From positions 4,695,001 through 4,759,000 of the forward strand of contig NZ_JACHMI010000001.1 of NCBI RefSeq assembly GCF_014207985.1: 64,000 nucleotides of DNA, written 5' to 3'. Shown here one piece after another: positions 44,592 to 53,057 of the stretch. The position numbers and the translations under genes were made by a program. The notes under the pieces were generated by a model that was not told where the DNA came from, made no database searches, and saw only the letters and a list, made by a program, of their open reading frames with translations. This DNA is from Nonomuraea rubra. GTDB lineage: Bacteria; Actinomycetota; Actinomycetes; Streptosporangiales; Streptosporangiaceae. The first letter of the stretch is position 1. Every line of letters starts with the position of its first letter.

Positions 44592-46013
44592 ATGTCCGAT
44601 GCCGAGCAGTACCCCCTGGAGCCGGGCCCCGCCGAGACGCGCGAGATGGGGGAGGCCGTGCTGGCCCTGGTCCAGCGTTTCCTGGACGAGTTGCCCGACC
44701 TGCCCGCCTTCGACCTCGACGGCGCCGCCTCCCTGGCCGCGGCGCTGCGCGAGCCGGCGCCCGAGCACGGCAGCCCGCTGCCCGGCCTGCTGTCCACGGT
44801 GCACGCCGCCGCCCGCAGCGGCGCCATCAGCGCGGGGCCCGGCTATCTCGCGTACGTGCCGGGCGGCGGCCTGTACGCGGCCGCGCTCGCCGACTTCCTG
44901 GCCGCCGCGCTGAACAAGTACGTCACCGTGTGGCAGCTCGCCCCCGCCTGCGCCCAGATCGAGGCCACGGCCATCGGCTGGCTGCGCGACCTGTTCGGCT
45001 ACCCGGAGCAGGCACGCGGCATCCTCACCTCCGGCGGCTCGATGGCCAACTTCTCCGCCGTCGTCACCGCCCGCACCACCCTGCTCGGCGAGAGCTTCCT
45101 CGACGGCACCGCGTACGTCACCGACCAGACCCACGCCTCCTGCGCCAAGGCCGCCCTGCTGGCCGGCATCCCGCGCGGCCGCGTGCGCGTCGTCCCGGCA
45201 CGGGACAGCCTGGCGATGGACCCGCACGCGCTCGCCGCGATGATCGAGGACGACCGGCGGGCCGGGCTGCGGCCCTTCCTCGTGATCGGCAGCGCGGGGA
45301 CGACGAACACCGGCGCCGTCGATCCGCTGCCCGAGCTCGCCGCCGTCGCCCGCGACGCGGGGGCGTGGTTCCACGTCGACGCCGCCTACGGCGGCCCGTT
45401 CCAGCTCACCGAACGCGGCCGGGCCCGGCTGCGCGGCATCGAGCTGGCCGACTCGATCACCATCGACCCGCACAAGGCCATGTTCCTGCCGTACGGCACC
45501 GGCGCCCTGCTGGTGCGCGACGGCGCGCGGCTGCGCCAGGCCCACCACGTGGGCGCCGCCTACCTCCAGGACCTGGGCGAGGAGGAGGACATCCCGAACT
45601 TCACCGAGTACTCGCCCGAGCTGACCCGCGACTTCCGCGGACTGCGGCTGTGGCTGCCGATCAAGCTGCACGGCCTCGCCGCCTTCCGCCAGGCCCTGGA
45701 CGAGAAGCTGGACCTGGCCGAGCTGGCGTACGAGAGGCTGCGGGAGCACGGCTTCGAGGTGCCGTGGCGGCCCGGCCTGACCGCCGTGGCCTTCCGCTGG
45801 GTGCCGGAGCGCGGCGACGCCGATGCGTTCAACGCCGAGCTGCTGCGCCGCGTGACGGCCCGCGGCCGCGCCCTGCTGTCCAGCACGCGCATCGGCGGCC
45901 GGTACATGATCCGGGTGTGCGTCGTCAGCCACCGCACCCACCGGGACCGCGTCGAGGAGGTCCTCGACCACCTCCACGAGACCTGCGCCGAGCTGCGGGC
46001 GGAGCTCGGCTAG
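44592..46013 (+). CDS. PLP-dependent group II decarboxylase (aromatic amino acid decarboxylase-like)
   Basis: A 473-residue enzyme. It has GPGYLAYVPGGGLYAAALAD in the substrate region, LTSGGSMANFSAVVTAR, HVDAAYGG (PLP-binding Asp), and the Schiff-base Lys in TIDPHKAMFLPYG (about residue 296). Family members decarboxylate aromatic amino acids, glutamate or 2,4-diaminobutyrate. The active-site loop seen here is closest to the aromatic/tyrosine group, but that is a guess. It may be co-transcribed with the SDR 30 bases upstream, so an amine-forming pathway is possible. Confidence 0.92.
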   Translation: MSDAEQYPLEPGPAETREMGEAVLALVQRFLDELPDLPAFDLDGAASLAAALREPAPEHGSPLPGLLSTVHAAARSGAISAGPGYLAYVPGGGLYAAALADFLAAALNKYVTVWQLAPACAQIEATAIGWLRDLFGYPEQARGILTSGGSMANFSAVVTARTTLLGESFLDGTAYVTDQTHASCAKAALLAGIPRGRVRVVPARDSLAMDPHALAAMIEDDRRAGLRPFLVIGSAGTTNTGAVDPLPELAAVARDAGAWFHVDAAYGGPFQLTERGRARLRGIELADSITIDPHKAMFLPYGTGALLVRDGARLRQAHHVGAAYLQDLGEEEDIPNFTEYSPELTRDFRGLRLWLPIKLHGLAAFRQALDEKLDLAELAYERLREHGFEVPWRPGLTAVAFRWVPERGDADAFNAELLRRVTARGRALLSSTRIGGRYMIRVCVVSHRTHRDRVEEVLDHLHETCAELRAELG

Positions 46014-46017
46014 ATGG

Positions 46018-46049
46018 CAGGCCGCCCCCTCGCGGGAGGGGACGGCCTG
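46018..46049. terminator. Hairpin between convergent genes
   Basis: Two 14-base arms (46018-46031 and 46036-46049) pair with one mismatch around the loop gcgg. No T-run follows, as is common for actinomycete terminators. It separates the decarboxylase from the large secreted protein. Confidence 0.65.
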
Positions 46050-46062
46050 ACCAGCGCGGGGG

Positions 46063-49000
46063 TCAGGAGACGGGTTCGATCCACACGTTGCGGAAGCGCG
46101 GGTTCTCGCCGGCGTCGCCGTGATCCTGCAAGCGGATCCCGCCCGCCGCCGCGCTCTCCGGGATGTGGTCGCCCGTGCCGCCGTCGATGGGCACGTCGTC
46201 GTGCACCACCGCCCCGTTCCAGACGACCGTCACCCTCGCGTCGTCCACCTTCACACCCGCGCTGGTGTAGCGGGCCGCGCGGAAGGTGATGTCGTAGGTC
46301 TGCCACGTGCCGGGGGCGGTGGCCATGTTGCGGTCCGGCGCGCGCTTGGAGTAGATGGAGCCCGCCTCGTTGGCGGCCGGCGTGGTGTCACCGTACGACT
46401 CCAGGACCTGCACCTCGTAGCGTTCCTGCAGGAAGACGCCGCTGTTGCCGCGCTGCTGGCCGGTCACGTCCGGCGGGTAGTCCGGCTCGTACCACTCGAC
46501 GTGCAGCTTGAAGTCGCCGAACGTCCGCCGGGTGCGGATGTCGCCGCCGTACGACTCCATGGAGCCGTCCGCGACCGGCCAGGTCGCCGCCCCGCCCGCC
46601 CGCTTTTCCCACGCCGCCAGGCTCGACCCGTCGAACAGCGTGATCCGCTCCGCCTTCGACACCGTGACGTGGTCGAGGCTGAGCTGTCCCGCGTCGCCGG
46701 AGTCGTACCTGTAGGCGATCCTGTTCGAGCCCCGCCTGAGGTCGAGCGCCTCGGTCTGGACGGCCCAGTCGTCCCAGCCGCCGGTGGCGGCCAGCCGGAC
46801 CTGCCTGACCCTGGTCCCGTTGACGTACACGCTCACCGACGTGCCGGCCGGCGCCGCGTAGCGGAGCCCGACGTTGTGCCGGCCCGGCGAGTCCGCCCGC
46901 ACGGAGAACGACGTGCTCGCGCCCACCGCCGTGTAGCCGCCGACGAAGCCGCCGCCGGTGTAACCCTGGTGGTCCGTGCGCACCGCCGCGCCGCCGCGCA
47001 GCTCGGCGCGCTCCGCCTCCAGCACCGGGCGCGCGGCCACGGTGATGGAGTCCAGGTTGACGTTGCCCGCGTCGCCGGTGTCGTAGGTGTAGGCGATGGT
47101 GTTGGCGCCCGCCTTCAGCGCCAGCGGCTCGACCCGGGTGGCCCAGTGGTCCCACGTCTCCGTCGTGGGCAGCGGCACCTGCCTGACCTTGGTCCCGTTG
47201 ACGTACACGCTCAGCGACTTGGTGCCCGGCGCCGGGTGCGGGCCGTTGGAGTAGCGCAGGCCCACGTGGTAGGTGCCCGCCTCGGCGACCCGCACGGCGA
47301 ACCGCGTGGACGCGCCCGCCGTCCAGTAGCCGTCCACGAAGCCGCTGCCCGAGTAGCTCAGGTGGTCGGTGTTCAGCTTCGCGCCGCCGCTGGGCGCGGC
47401 ACTCTCCGCCTCGTACGTGGTGTCCGCCGGCCGGCCTCCGGGCAGCGAGTTGAGCGTGTACCACGCCTCGGTGCTCCACAGCGGCCGCCCGGAGGCCGAG
47501 GTGAACGGGCGCGGTGACCTCAGGTGCACCACCCGTCCCGGCTTCAGGCCGTCGAGCTTCAGCGTCACCTTCTTGCCGCCGGCGCTCAGCCTCGCGGAGG
47601 TGACGGCCAGCGGCTCCTCGTCCACCTTGGGGCCGCCGTAGGTGGAGGCCGCGACGTAGCGCCACTGGGTGGCCTGGTACCTGGCCGCCAGCGACGCGGC
47701 GGTCTCCGCCGACACCGGCTCGGTGTACTCCAGCTCGAAGCCGCCCTCCACCGCGCGCATCCGCAGGATGTCGAACGCCTCGCCCTTGCCCGGCGTCAGC
47801 TTCTGCAGGCCGTGGGTGAGCTTGCCCGGCTGACCCCAGTTGCCGCCCGCGCCCAGGCCGCCGGCGTAGATGGCGCCGTCGGGGCCCAGGCTGATGCGGT
47901 TGACCCCCGCCTCCAGCCCCTGCGTGAACCGGAAGACCGCGCCCTGGTACTCGCCGCCGACCTTCTCCAGGTAGGCGCGCTGGATCCCGCCGTACGTGAC
48001 GTCGCCGAACAGCAGCTGCCCCGCGAACCTGCCCCGCTTCATGACCAGCGGGGTGCTGGGGGAGTTGGCGATCTCGTTGTGCGGCAGCCACAACACGGGC
48101 GGGCTGACCGGGGTGGCGTCGAACGGGCCGCCGGGATTGGTGTAGTGGTTGAAGAACCGGCCCTGCTTGATGTGCACGAGCTTCGAGGCGGGCAGCCAGC
48201 CGCCCTGGTTGTCCAGGACGAACAGCTCATCCTGCGGGCCCCAGCCGAGCCCGTTGGGCGTGCGCAGGCCGCCGGCCACGTACTCCACCTTGCCGGTGGC
48301 CTTGCTGACCTTGATGGTGGTGCCCCTGTCCCGCGCGGGCTGCGGGTTCGTGGTGGCGCCGCCGTAGTCGATGGCGACGGACAGGTTGAGGTAGAAGTGG
48401 CCGTCCCGGTAGAGCAGGCCGAACGCGAACTCGTGGAAGTTGCCGCCGAACGGCCAGGTCGCCACGGTCCTGAGGTCGTCGGCGACCTCGTCGCCGTCGG
48501 TGTCGTTCAGCTCCACCAGCCGGGACTTCTCCGAGACGTAGAGCTTGCCGTCCACGTACTTGATGCCCATGGGCTCCTGCAGCCCGCTCGCGATCCTCTT
48601 GGTGGTCACCCGCTCGGGGGAGGTCTCGCCCGTGACGTTGCCGAGCAGGTACACCTCGCCGAGCCTGTTCTCCGAGCCGCCCCACGTGGCGATCGCCAGC
48701 CGGCCGTCGGGCAGCCAGTCCATCGCGCTCACCTGCGGCTCGAAACCGGCCGGGCGCAGGTCGGTGAGCGTGAGATCCGGGTGCACGGACGTCAGCGGCA
48801 GCCCGTCGCCGGGGGAGTCGGCGCCGCTCTCGCACTCCTTGCGGCCCGGGGCGGTGACCCTGACGACGTCCGCGTCCGTGCTCAGCACCGAGGACGGCAC
48901 CACGGCGAACGCGGAGGCGCCCGGAGGCTTCCACTCCAGCTTGAGCTGCTGGCCGTACAGGTGCTCGAAGTGGTCGACGCGCAGCGCGTGGTAGCCGGCG

Positions 49001-49398
49001 GTCAGCGTGATCGTGCCGTCGACGGAGATCGGCCCGTGCCGCCCGTCGTTGGTGATCACGACGGTGTCGTCGATGCGCAGCCGGGAGCCGTCGTCGCTGG
49101 TGAGGCGGAACTCGTAGGTGCCGGCGGCGGGGATGGAGATGTTGCCGACCGCCTCGGTGACGAACATGTCGGTCAGGCCGAAGTCCGCGTCGGAGGTCCA
49201 GTCGATCGTGGGCATCAGCTTGTCCACGTTCGGGGTCTGGCCCGGCTTGAGCGTGCAGAGCCTGGACAGCTCGACCTGCACGTCGTACGTGCGCAGGGTG
49301 ACGCCGGGCTCCTGCGGAGGGACCTCGGCGTGCGCCGGGGCCGGGACGACCAGGCAGGCGATGATCAGTAAGAGGGATAACAGGGGGGACGTCCGCAT
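46063..49398 (-). CDS. Secreted multidomain carbohydrate-active protein (PA14, beta-propeller, two CBM, DUF1080)
   Basis: A 1111-residue exported protein. Signal peptide: residues 1-24 (ending APAHA). PA14 at about 30-160 (TYEFRLTSDDGSRLRIDDTV). A six-bladed sorbosone-dehydrogenase/PQQ-like beta-propeller at about 195-535 (DWLPDGRLAIATWGG, PMGIKYVDGKLYVSEK, ISLGPDGAIYAGG). Two CBM35-like modules at about 645-770 and 772-890 (TYEAESAAPSGGA, NTIAYTYDTGDAGNVNLDSI). The C-terminal DUF1080/3-keto-disaccharide hydrolase-like domain is at about 895-1111 (ERITLFDGSSLAAWEKR, GNSGVFLQERYEVQVLESYG). Likely role: binding and processing of an oxidised polysaccharide or glycoside outside the cell. The gene stands alone. 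Confidence 0.93.
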   Translation of the reverse strand: MRTSPLLSLLLIIACLVVPAPAHAEVPPQEPGVTLRTYDVQVELSRLCTLKPGQTPNVDKLMPTIDWTSDADFGLTDMFVTEAVGNISIPAAGTYEFRLTSDDGSRLRIDDTVVITNDGRHGPISVDGTITLTAGYHALRVDHFEHLYGQQLKLEWKPPGASAFAVVPSSVLSTDADVVRVTAPGRKECESGADSPGDGLPLTSVHPDLTLTDLRPAGFEPQVSAMDWLPDGRLAIATWGGSENRLGEVYLLGNVTGETSPERVTTKRIASGLQEPMGIKYVDGKLYVSEKSRLVELNDTDGDEVADDLRTVATWPFGGNFHEFAFGLLYRDGHFYLNLSVAIDYGGATTNPQPARDRGTTIKVSKATGKVEYVAGGLRTPNGLGWGPQDELFVLDNQGGWLPASKLVHIKQGRFFNHYTNPGGPFDATPVSPPVLWLPHNEIANSPSTPLVMKRGRFAGQLLFGDVTYGGIQRAYLEKVGGEYQGAVFRFTQGLEAGVNRISLGPDGAIYAGGLGAGGNWGQPGKLTHGLQKLTPGKGEAFDILRMRAVEGGFELEYTEPVSAETAASLAARYQATQWRYVAASTYGGPKVDEEPLAVTSARLSAGGKKVTLKLDGLKPGRVVHLRSPRPFTSASGRPLWSTEAWYTLNSLPGGRPADTTYEAESAAPSGGAKLNTDHLSYSGSGFVDGYWTAGASTRFAVRVAEAGTYHVGLRYSNGPHPAPGTKSLSVYVNGTKVRQVPLPTTETWDHWATRVEPLALKAGANTIAYTYDTGDAGNVNLDSITVAARPVLEAERAELRGGAAVRTDHQGYTGGGFVGGYTAVGASTSFSVRADSPGRHNVGLRYAAPAGTSVSVYVNGTRVRQVRLAATGGWDDWAVQTEALDLRRGSNRIAYRYDSGDAGQLSLDHVTVSKAERITLFDGSSLAAWEKRAGGAATWPVADGSMESYGGDIRTRRTFGDFKLHVEWYEPDYPPDVTGQQRGNSGVFLQERYEVQVLESYGDTTPAANEAGSIYSKRAPDRNMATAPGTWQTYDITFRAARYTSAGVKVDDARVTVVWNGAVVHDDVPIDGGTGDHIPESAAAGGIRLQDHGDAGENPRFRNVWIEPVS

Positions 49399-49570
49399 GA
49401 CCTATCCCATCTCGAAGGGGGGTGCGGCATCGCCATCGGCGGATGCCGGGGGCTCATACGCTGGGGCAGGAATGGGATAACGCTGCTCTGCGCCGTAATA
49501 TAAGTCGAGATCTTCGCTTTGCCCATAGGCTTCCGCCGAAAATCGGAGAAAGCCATGACATGTCTGGGCA

Positions 49571-49606
49571 GAAGGGTGCCTTCCGCTGCGGTACGGCGCA
49601 CCCTTC
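49571..49606. terminator. Possible hairpin downstream of the YCII gene
   Basis: GAAGGGTGC (49571-49579) and GCACCCTTC (49598-49606) are exact reverse complements around an 18-base loop. They lie 21-56 bases beyond the minus-strand YCII gene end. The rest of 49399-49570 shows no gene; it is a comparatively AT-rich 5' region of the secreted multidomain protein. Confidence 0.45.
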
Positions 49607-49626
49607 CGCGTCCGTCGCCGGTCAGG

Positions 49627-49977
49627 TCACGGGAGTTCCTGGCACCGGCGGACCTCCACGGGCTCGCCGGCTCCGGCGACGATCTGGCGGGCCAGCTCCA
49701 GCGCCCTGGCCTCGTCCGCGACGTCCACCAGCCACCAGCCGGCCAGCGACTGGGCGGGCTCGGCGATCGTGCCGGCCCGCACGTCCACCGCGCCGTCCCG
49801 GAGGCTGACGACCTTCGCGTTCGGCGCCAGCTCCAGCCCCTCGTCCGCCAGCAGCTCGCCGGACCTCCTCAGCCCTTCGGTGAACTCGATCATGAACCTG
49901 ATCATCTGCTGGACCCATTCCTCGGACCTGCCGCTCAGGGCGGCCTCGTCGCCGAACTGCATCAGCATGTACCTCAT
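49627..49977 (-). CDS. YCII-related domain protein
   Basis: A 116-residue small protein of the YCII/DGPF family: MRYMLMQFGDEAAL at the start, SGELLADEGLELAPNAKVV, and AGWWLVDVADEARALELARQ. These dimeric ferredoxin-like proteins often accompany ECF sigma factors of the SigJ/ECF42 group and have no settled function. The start at ATG 49977 has GGGAGGAA upstream. A sigma factor gene is not adjacent. Confidence 0.9.
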   Translation of the reverse strand: MRYMLMQFGDEAALSGRSEEWVQQMIRFMIEFTEGLRRSGELLADEGLELAPNAKVVSLRDGAVDVRAGTIAEPAQSLAGWWLVDVADEARALELARQIVAGAGEPVEVRRCQELP

Positions 49978-50076
49978 GGGTTCCTCCCGGGTGAGTCGGT
50001 CGTCGCGGGCAGGACTCCCTGCCCGCCCTTCACCGACGCGTCGAACGCGCACCGCCGGGATCGACACGGTTCACTG

Positions 50077-50565
50077 TCACGGCTGCACGGTCACGTAGGC
50101 CATCCTGTCCATGGGCAACTCCGTGGCCGCGATCCCCTGCCACAGCTCGCCACGCAGCGGCGCCCCGAGCAGCGGCTGCACCGAGACGAGGAGGCCAGGC
50201 CGGCGATCCGACTCCAGGTGGCTCTCGGGCGGCACCCGGTTCCAGACCCGCCAGCCGGTGCGGCCCAGCCGCCGCTCGGCCTCGGCGAGCAGGTCCTCCT
50301 CGCCGCCGTCGAGGTGGATCACGAGGTAGCGGAACTCGACGTGGGTGTTCTCCCACTCGTGCAGCGTGTCGGCGTCCTCCCCGACGACCCGGCCGATGGC
50401 GCGCAACTCCGAGAGCGCCGCCGGATCCACGCGCCGCACGTCGGGTGCGAAGAGGAGGAACTTCGCGATCGCTCCCATCGCGATCAGGCAGCCGACCACG
50501 GCCAGCGGGAACAGGAACGGGGCCAGGGCGCTGCTCAGGCCCCCGCGTACGCGCGGCAGCGCCAT
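50077..50565 (-). CDS. Single-pass membrane protein of unknown function
   Basis: A 162-residue protein with an N-terminal TM helix (about residues 12-38, ALAPFLFPLAVVGCLIAMGA). A soluble part with EFRYLVIHLDGGEEDLLAEA and AERRLGRTGWRVWNRVPPES follows. I do not recognise the family; codon use is normal and the ORF is complete. Divergent from a phosphotransferase gene. Confidence 0.7.
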   Translation of the reverse strand: MALPRVRGGLSSALAPFLFPLAVVGCLIAMGAIAKFLLFAPDVRRVDPAALSELRAIGRVVGEDADTLHEWENTHVEFRYLVIHLDGGEEDLLAEAERRLGRTGWRVWNRVPPESHLESDRRPGLLVSVQPLLGAPLRGELWQGIAATELPMDRMAYVTVQP

Positions 50566-50661
50566 ACCGCCTGCACCTCCTCGATCAGGCGATCATGCTG
50601 CCGTACGGCGCGCTCGGTGATCAAGCGCGCGCCCAGGTCCCCGGCCTTGTAACGTGCCACC

Positions 50662-51588
50662 GTGACGAACACCTCTGACTCCCAGCGCGTGGCGGAAGCC
50701 GTCCTGCGCGACCACGGAGCGGACCTCGGCGGCGCCCGGCGCGGCAGGGGCTGGACCAACGCCACGTGGCTGACCGACGAGCTGGTCGTCCGCGTCGCCT
50801 CCAGCCCCGGGACGGCGGACCTGCTCCGCGAGCGGCGGCTGGCGGAGCTGCTCCCGGCGGAGGTCGGCTATCCCCCCGTCGTCGACGCCGGCGTCCGGCA
50901 CGGCCACGAGTGGGTGCTGTCCCGCCGCGTGCCAGGGGAGAACCTGGAGGAGGTGTGGCCGTCCCTGGACCCCGCCGCCCGCTCCCGCGCCGTCGAGCAG
51001 ATGTGGGAACGCGCCTGCCACGTCCACCGCGTCGACGTGGCCGCCGCCGCGCCGCACGCCCGCCTCCGCTCGCCCTTCTTCCCCGGAACCCCGGCGGAGG
51101 CGGCCGCGGCCCTGGACCGGCTCGTCTCCGCGGGAGGCCTCACCCCGGCCCAGGCCAAGGGGCTCGGCCACGCGCTCGACCGCTTCTGGGCCGCCCTGCC
51201 CGCCGCGCCCGTGGCGCTGAACCACGGCGACCTGTGCACCCCGAACACCCTGTGGCACGCCGGCCGGGTCGTGGCCCTGCTCGACTTCGAGTTCGCCGTG
51301 ATCGCCCCCATCGCGATCGACCTCAACGAGATCGCCAAACTGGCCTTCGGCCCCGGCGGCAGCGCCCCGCTGCGGGACACCGTCCGGGACGTCACCGCCG
51401 CCGCGCTGGACGCCGCGGGCGGCCCTGACGTGCTCGTCGGCTACTCGATCATGCTGGAGATGTGGGTGCTGGCGCACGAGCTGGCCGCCGGCGACCCCGA
51501 CGAGGCCGACCGCGCCAACGCCGCCGCCATGCTCGCGGCGTTCGCCGAGGGGAACGGCGGGTACTTCGCCCCGCTCCTGGACCGCTGA
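50662..51588 (+). CDS. Aminoglycoside-phosphotransferase-family kinase
   Basis: A 308-residue APH/choline-kinase-like protein from GTG 50662. Brenner loop: ALNHGDLCTPNTLW (catalytic Asp, about residues 188-201). Mg-binding loop: ALLDFEFAVIAPIAIDLNE. The usual DWE reads DFE. The N-lobe is short. Family members phosphorylate antibiotics, homoserine, choline or hydroxyurea-type substrates; nothing here proves resistance. Confidence 0.88.
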   Translation: MTNTSDSQRVAEAVLRDHGADLGGARRGRGWTNATWLTDELVVRVASSPGTADLLRERRLAELLPAEVGYPPVVDAGVRHGHEWVLSRRVPGENLEEVWPSLDPAARSRAVEQMWERACHVHRVDVAAAAPHARLRSPFFPGTPAEAAAALDRLVSAGGLTPAQAKGLGHALDRFWAALPAAPVALNHGDLCTPNTLWHAGRVVALLDFEFAVIAPIAIDLNEIAKLAFGPGGSAPLRDTVRDVTAAALDAAGGPDVLVGYSIMLEMWVLAHELAAGDPDEADRANAAAMLAAFAEGNGGYFAPLLDR

Positions 51589-51634
51589 GTCCCTCTCGAG
51601 AGATCTCGCGGGTGTCACGCTGGGGGGGCTGGTC

Positions 51635-52540
51635 CTACGTCGTCATCGCCTCCTGCGGCCCTCCGGCGCTCCAGTCCCAGCCGGTGATCGTGGCCCGCAT
51701 CAGGCGGGCCGCGGCCGGCAGCCGGCTGCCGGCCCCCCAGTACAGGGTGACCGTACGCCGGCAGTCGGGCTCCTCGACGGCGATCCAGGCGCCCGGGGTG
51801 CGGACGGCGACGCGGCGGGCGAACGCGGGGACGAGCCCGATGCCGAGCCCGGCGCTGATCAGCTCCGCGATCGCGCTGGGCTCGTCGCTCTCGCAGACGA
51901 TCCTCGGGGTGAGGCCGCGCGCGGCGAAGAGGCGGTCGAGCAGCCTGCGGATCCAGTGCCCCCTGCGGGCGGTGATGAAGGGCTGGCCGGCGAGCTCGCC
52001 GATGCTCACGCTGTCACGGCCCGCGAGCGGGTGATCGAGTGGCATGCCCACCCCCACGGCCTCGTCGAACAGCCGCGCGGACGCCAGCCCTTCGGCGTGG
52101 ATCGGCTGCGAGGCGACGCACAGATCGACGTCCTGGGCCCGCAGGTGGCGGGCCATCTCGTCGGCCGCCATCCAGTGCAGCCCGAACTCGACACCCGGGT
52201 GATCACGCTTGAAGGCCGCCAGCGGCCCGGTGAGGGTCAGGAACGTCTCCGAGGCCAGCCGCACGCTGCCCACCCCCTCGCTGACAGCGTCGGCCACGGC
52301 CCGCCGCCCGGCGTCGAGCTCACCGAGCGCGCGCTCGACGTACCCCAGGAAGAGGCTGCCCGTGGCGTTCAGCCGCAGCCGGTCGGCGCGGTCGAACAGC
52401 GGGGCGCCCAGCTCGCTCTCCAGCCTGCTGACGGTGCGGCTCAGCGACGGCTGGGCGACGCGCAGCTCGTCGGCCGCCCGGCTGAGATGCTCCAGCCGGG
52501 CCACCACCGCGAACTGCCTGAGCATGTTCAGGTCCATCAT
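51635..52540 (-). CDS. LysR family transcriptional regulator
   Basis: A 301-residue LTTR: HTH at residues 1-60 (MLRQFAVVARLEHLSRAADE, LRVAQPSLSRTVSRLESELG). The type 2 periplasmic-binding-like effector domain spans about 90-295. It is divergent from a membrane protein/multicopper oxidase pair. The 106-base gap is AT-rich and holds the palindrome CAATATTG (52565-52572) and a second patch around CGATAAC. These are plausible LTTR sites, so the oxidase pair is the likely target. Confidence 0.93.
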   Translation of the reverse strand: MMDLNMLRQFAVVARLEHLSRAADELRVAQPSLSRTVSRLESELGAPLFDRADRLRLNATGSLFLGYVERALGELDAGRRAVADAVSEGVGSVRLASETFLTLTGPLAAFKRDHPGVEFGLHWMAADEMARHLRAQDVDLCVASQPIHAEGLASARLFDEAVGVGMPLDHPLAGRDSVSIGELAGQPFITARRGHWIRRLLDRLFAARGLTPRIVCESDEPSAIAELISAGLGIGLVPAFARRVAVRTPGAWIAVEEPDCRRTVTLYWGAGSRLPAAARLMRATITGWDWSAGGPQEAMTT

Positions 52541-52646
52541 GACCCCCGATACATAACACCATAGCAATATTGATCTTAGACACGATAACTCCAACCTCAT
52601 ATCGTCGTTGCTGCTCGCATCGGGAACGATCTGAGGAGGGGACGTC

Positions 52647-53057
52647 ATGGCGCGACCGACGCCATCGACGGAATGGACGGGGTGGGCGCTGCGGGCCGTC
52701 GTCAGCGCGCACGTCGTCACGATCGCCGGGCAGCCGGTGTTCGCCGGGGTGTACCTGACCGGCGACTACGACAGCCTGCGCTGGCACGCGGTCGGCGCCG
52801 ACGTGGTCACGTCCATCGGCTACCTGCAGGTCCTCGCCGCGATCATGGTCTGGGTACGGCTGCGCCAGGCGGGGCCGTTCCTGGCCACGGCGGTGGTGGT
52901 GGCCGCCGAGACGGTGCAGTACTTCGCCGGGCTGGAGGGCGCGCTGTGGCTGCACGTCCCGCTGGGCGTGATGACCGTCGTGGGGCTGGCCGTGCAGTTC
53001 ATCGACGTCTGGCGGCGGCCCTTCGTCCGGCGGGAGGCTCGCGATGCGCGCGCGTGA
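52647..53057 (+). CDS. Four-helix membrane protein coupled to multicopper oxidase
   Basis: A 136-residue protein with four hydrophobic segments (about residues 12-38, 50-72, 75-95, 98-122), including VVSAHVVTIAGQPVFAGVYL and VVAAETVQYFAGLEGALWLH. No charged pore or cofactor motif is obvious. The start at ATG 52647 has GGAGGGGA upstream. Its last 14 bases overlap the multicopper oxidase gene, so the two are translated together. It could anchor or serve as electron-transfer or assembly partner of the oxidase. Confidence 0.85.
   Translation: MARPTPSTEWTGWALRAVVSAHVVTIAGQPVFAGVYLTGDYDSLRWHAVGADVVTSIGYLQVLAAIMVWVRLRQAGPFLATAVVVAAETVQYFAGLEGALWLHVPLGVMTVVGLAVQFIDVWRRPFVRREARDARA

Noticed and set aside
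42840-45977. 1045-codon open minus-strand frame
   Set aside because: Only the part from 43691 down is the XRE/MmyB regulator. The rest runs opposite an SDR and a decarboxylase and has no protein-like composition.
50662-51588. Aminoglycoside resistance kinase
   Set aside because: Only the general APH fold motifs are visible and the metal loop reads DFE; substrate cannot be inferred.
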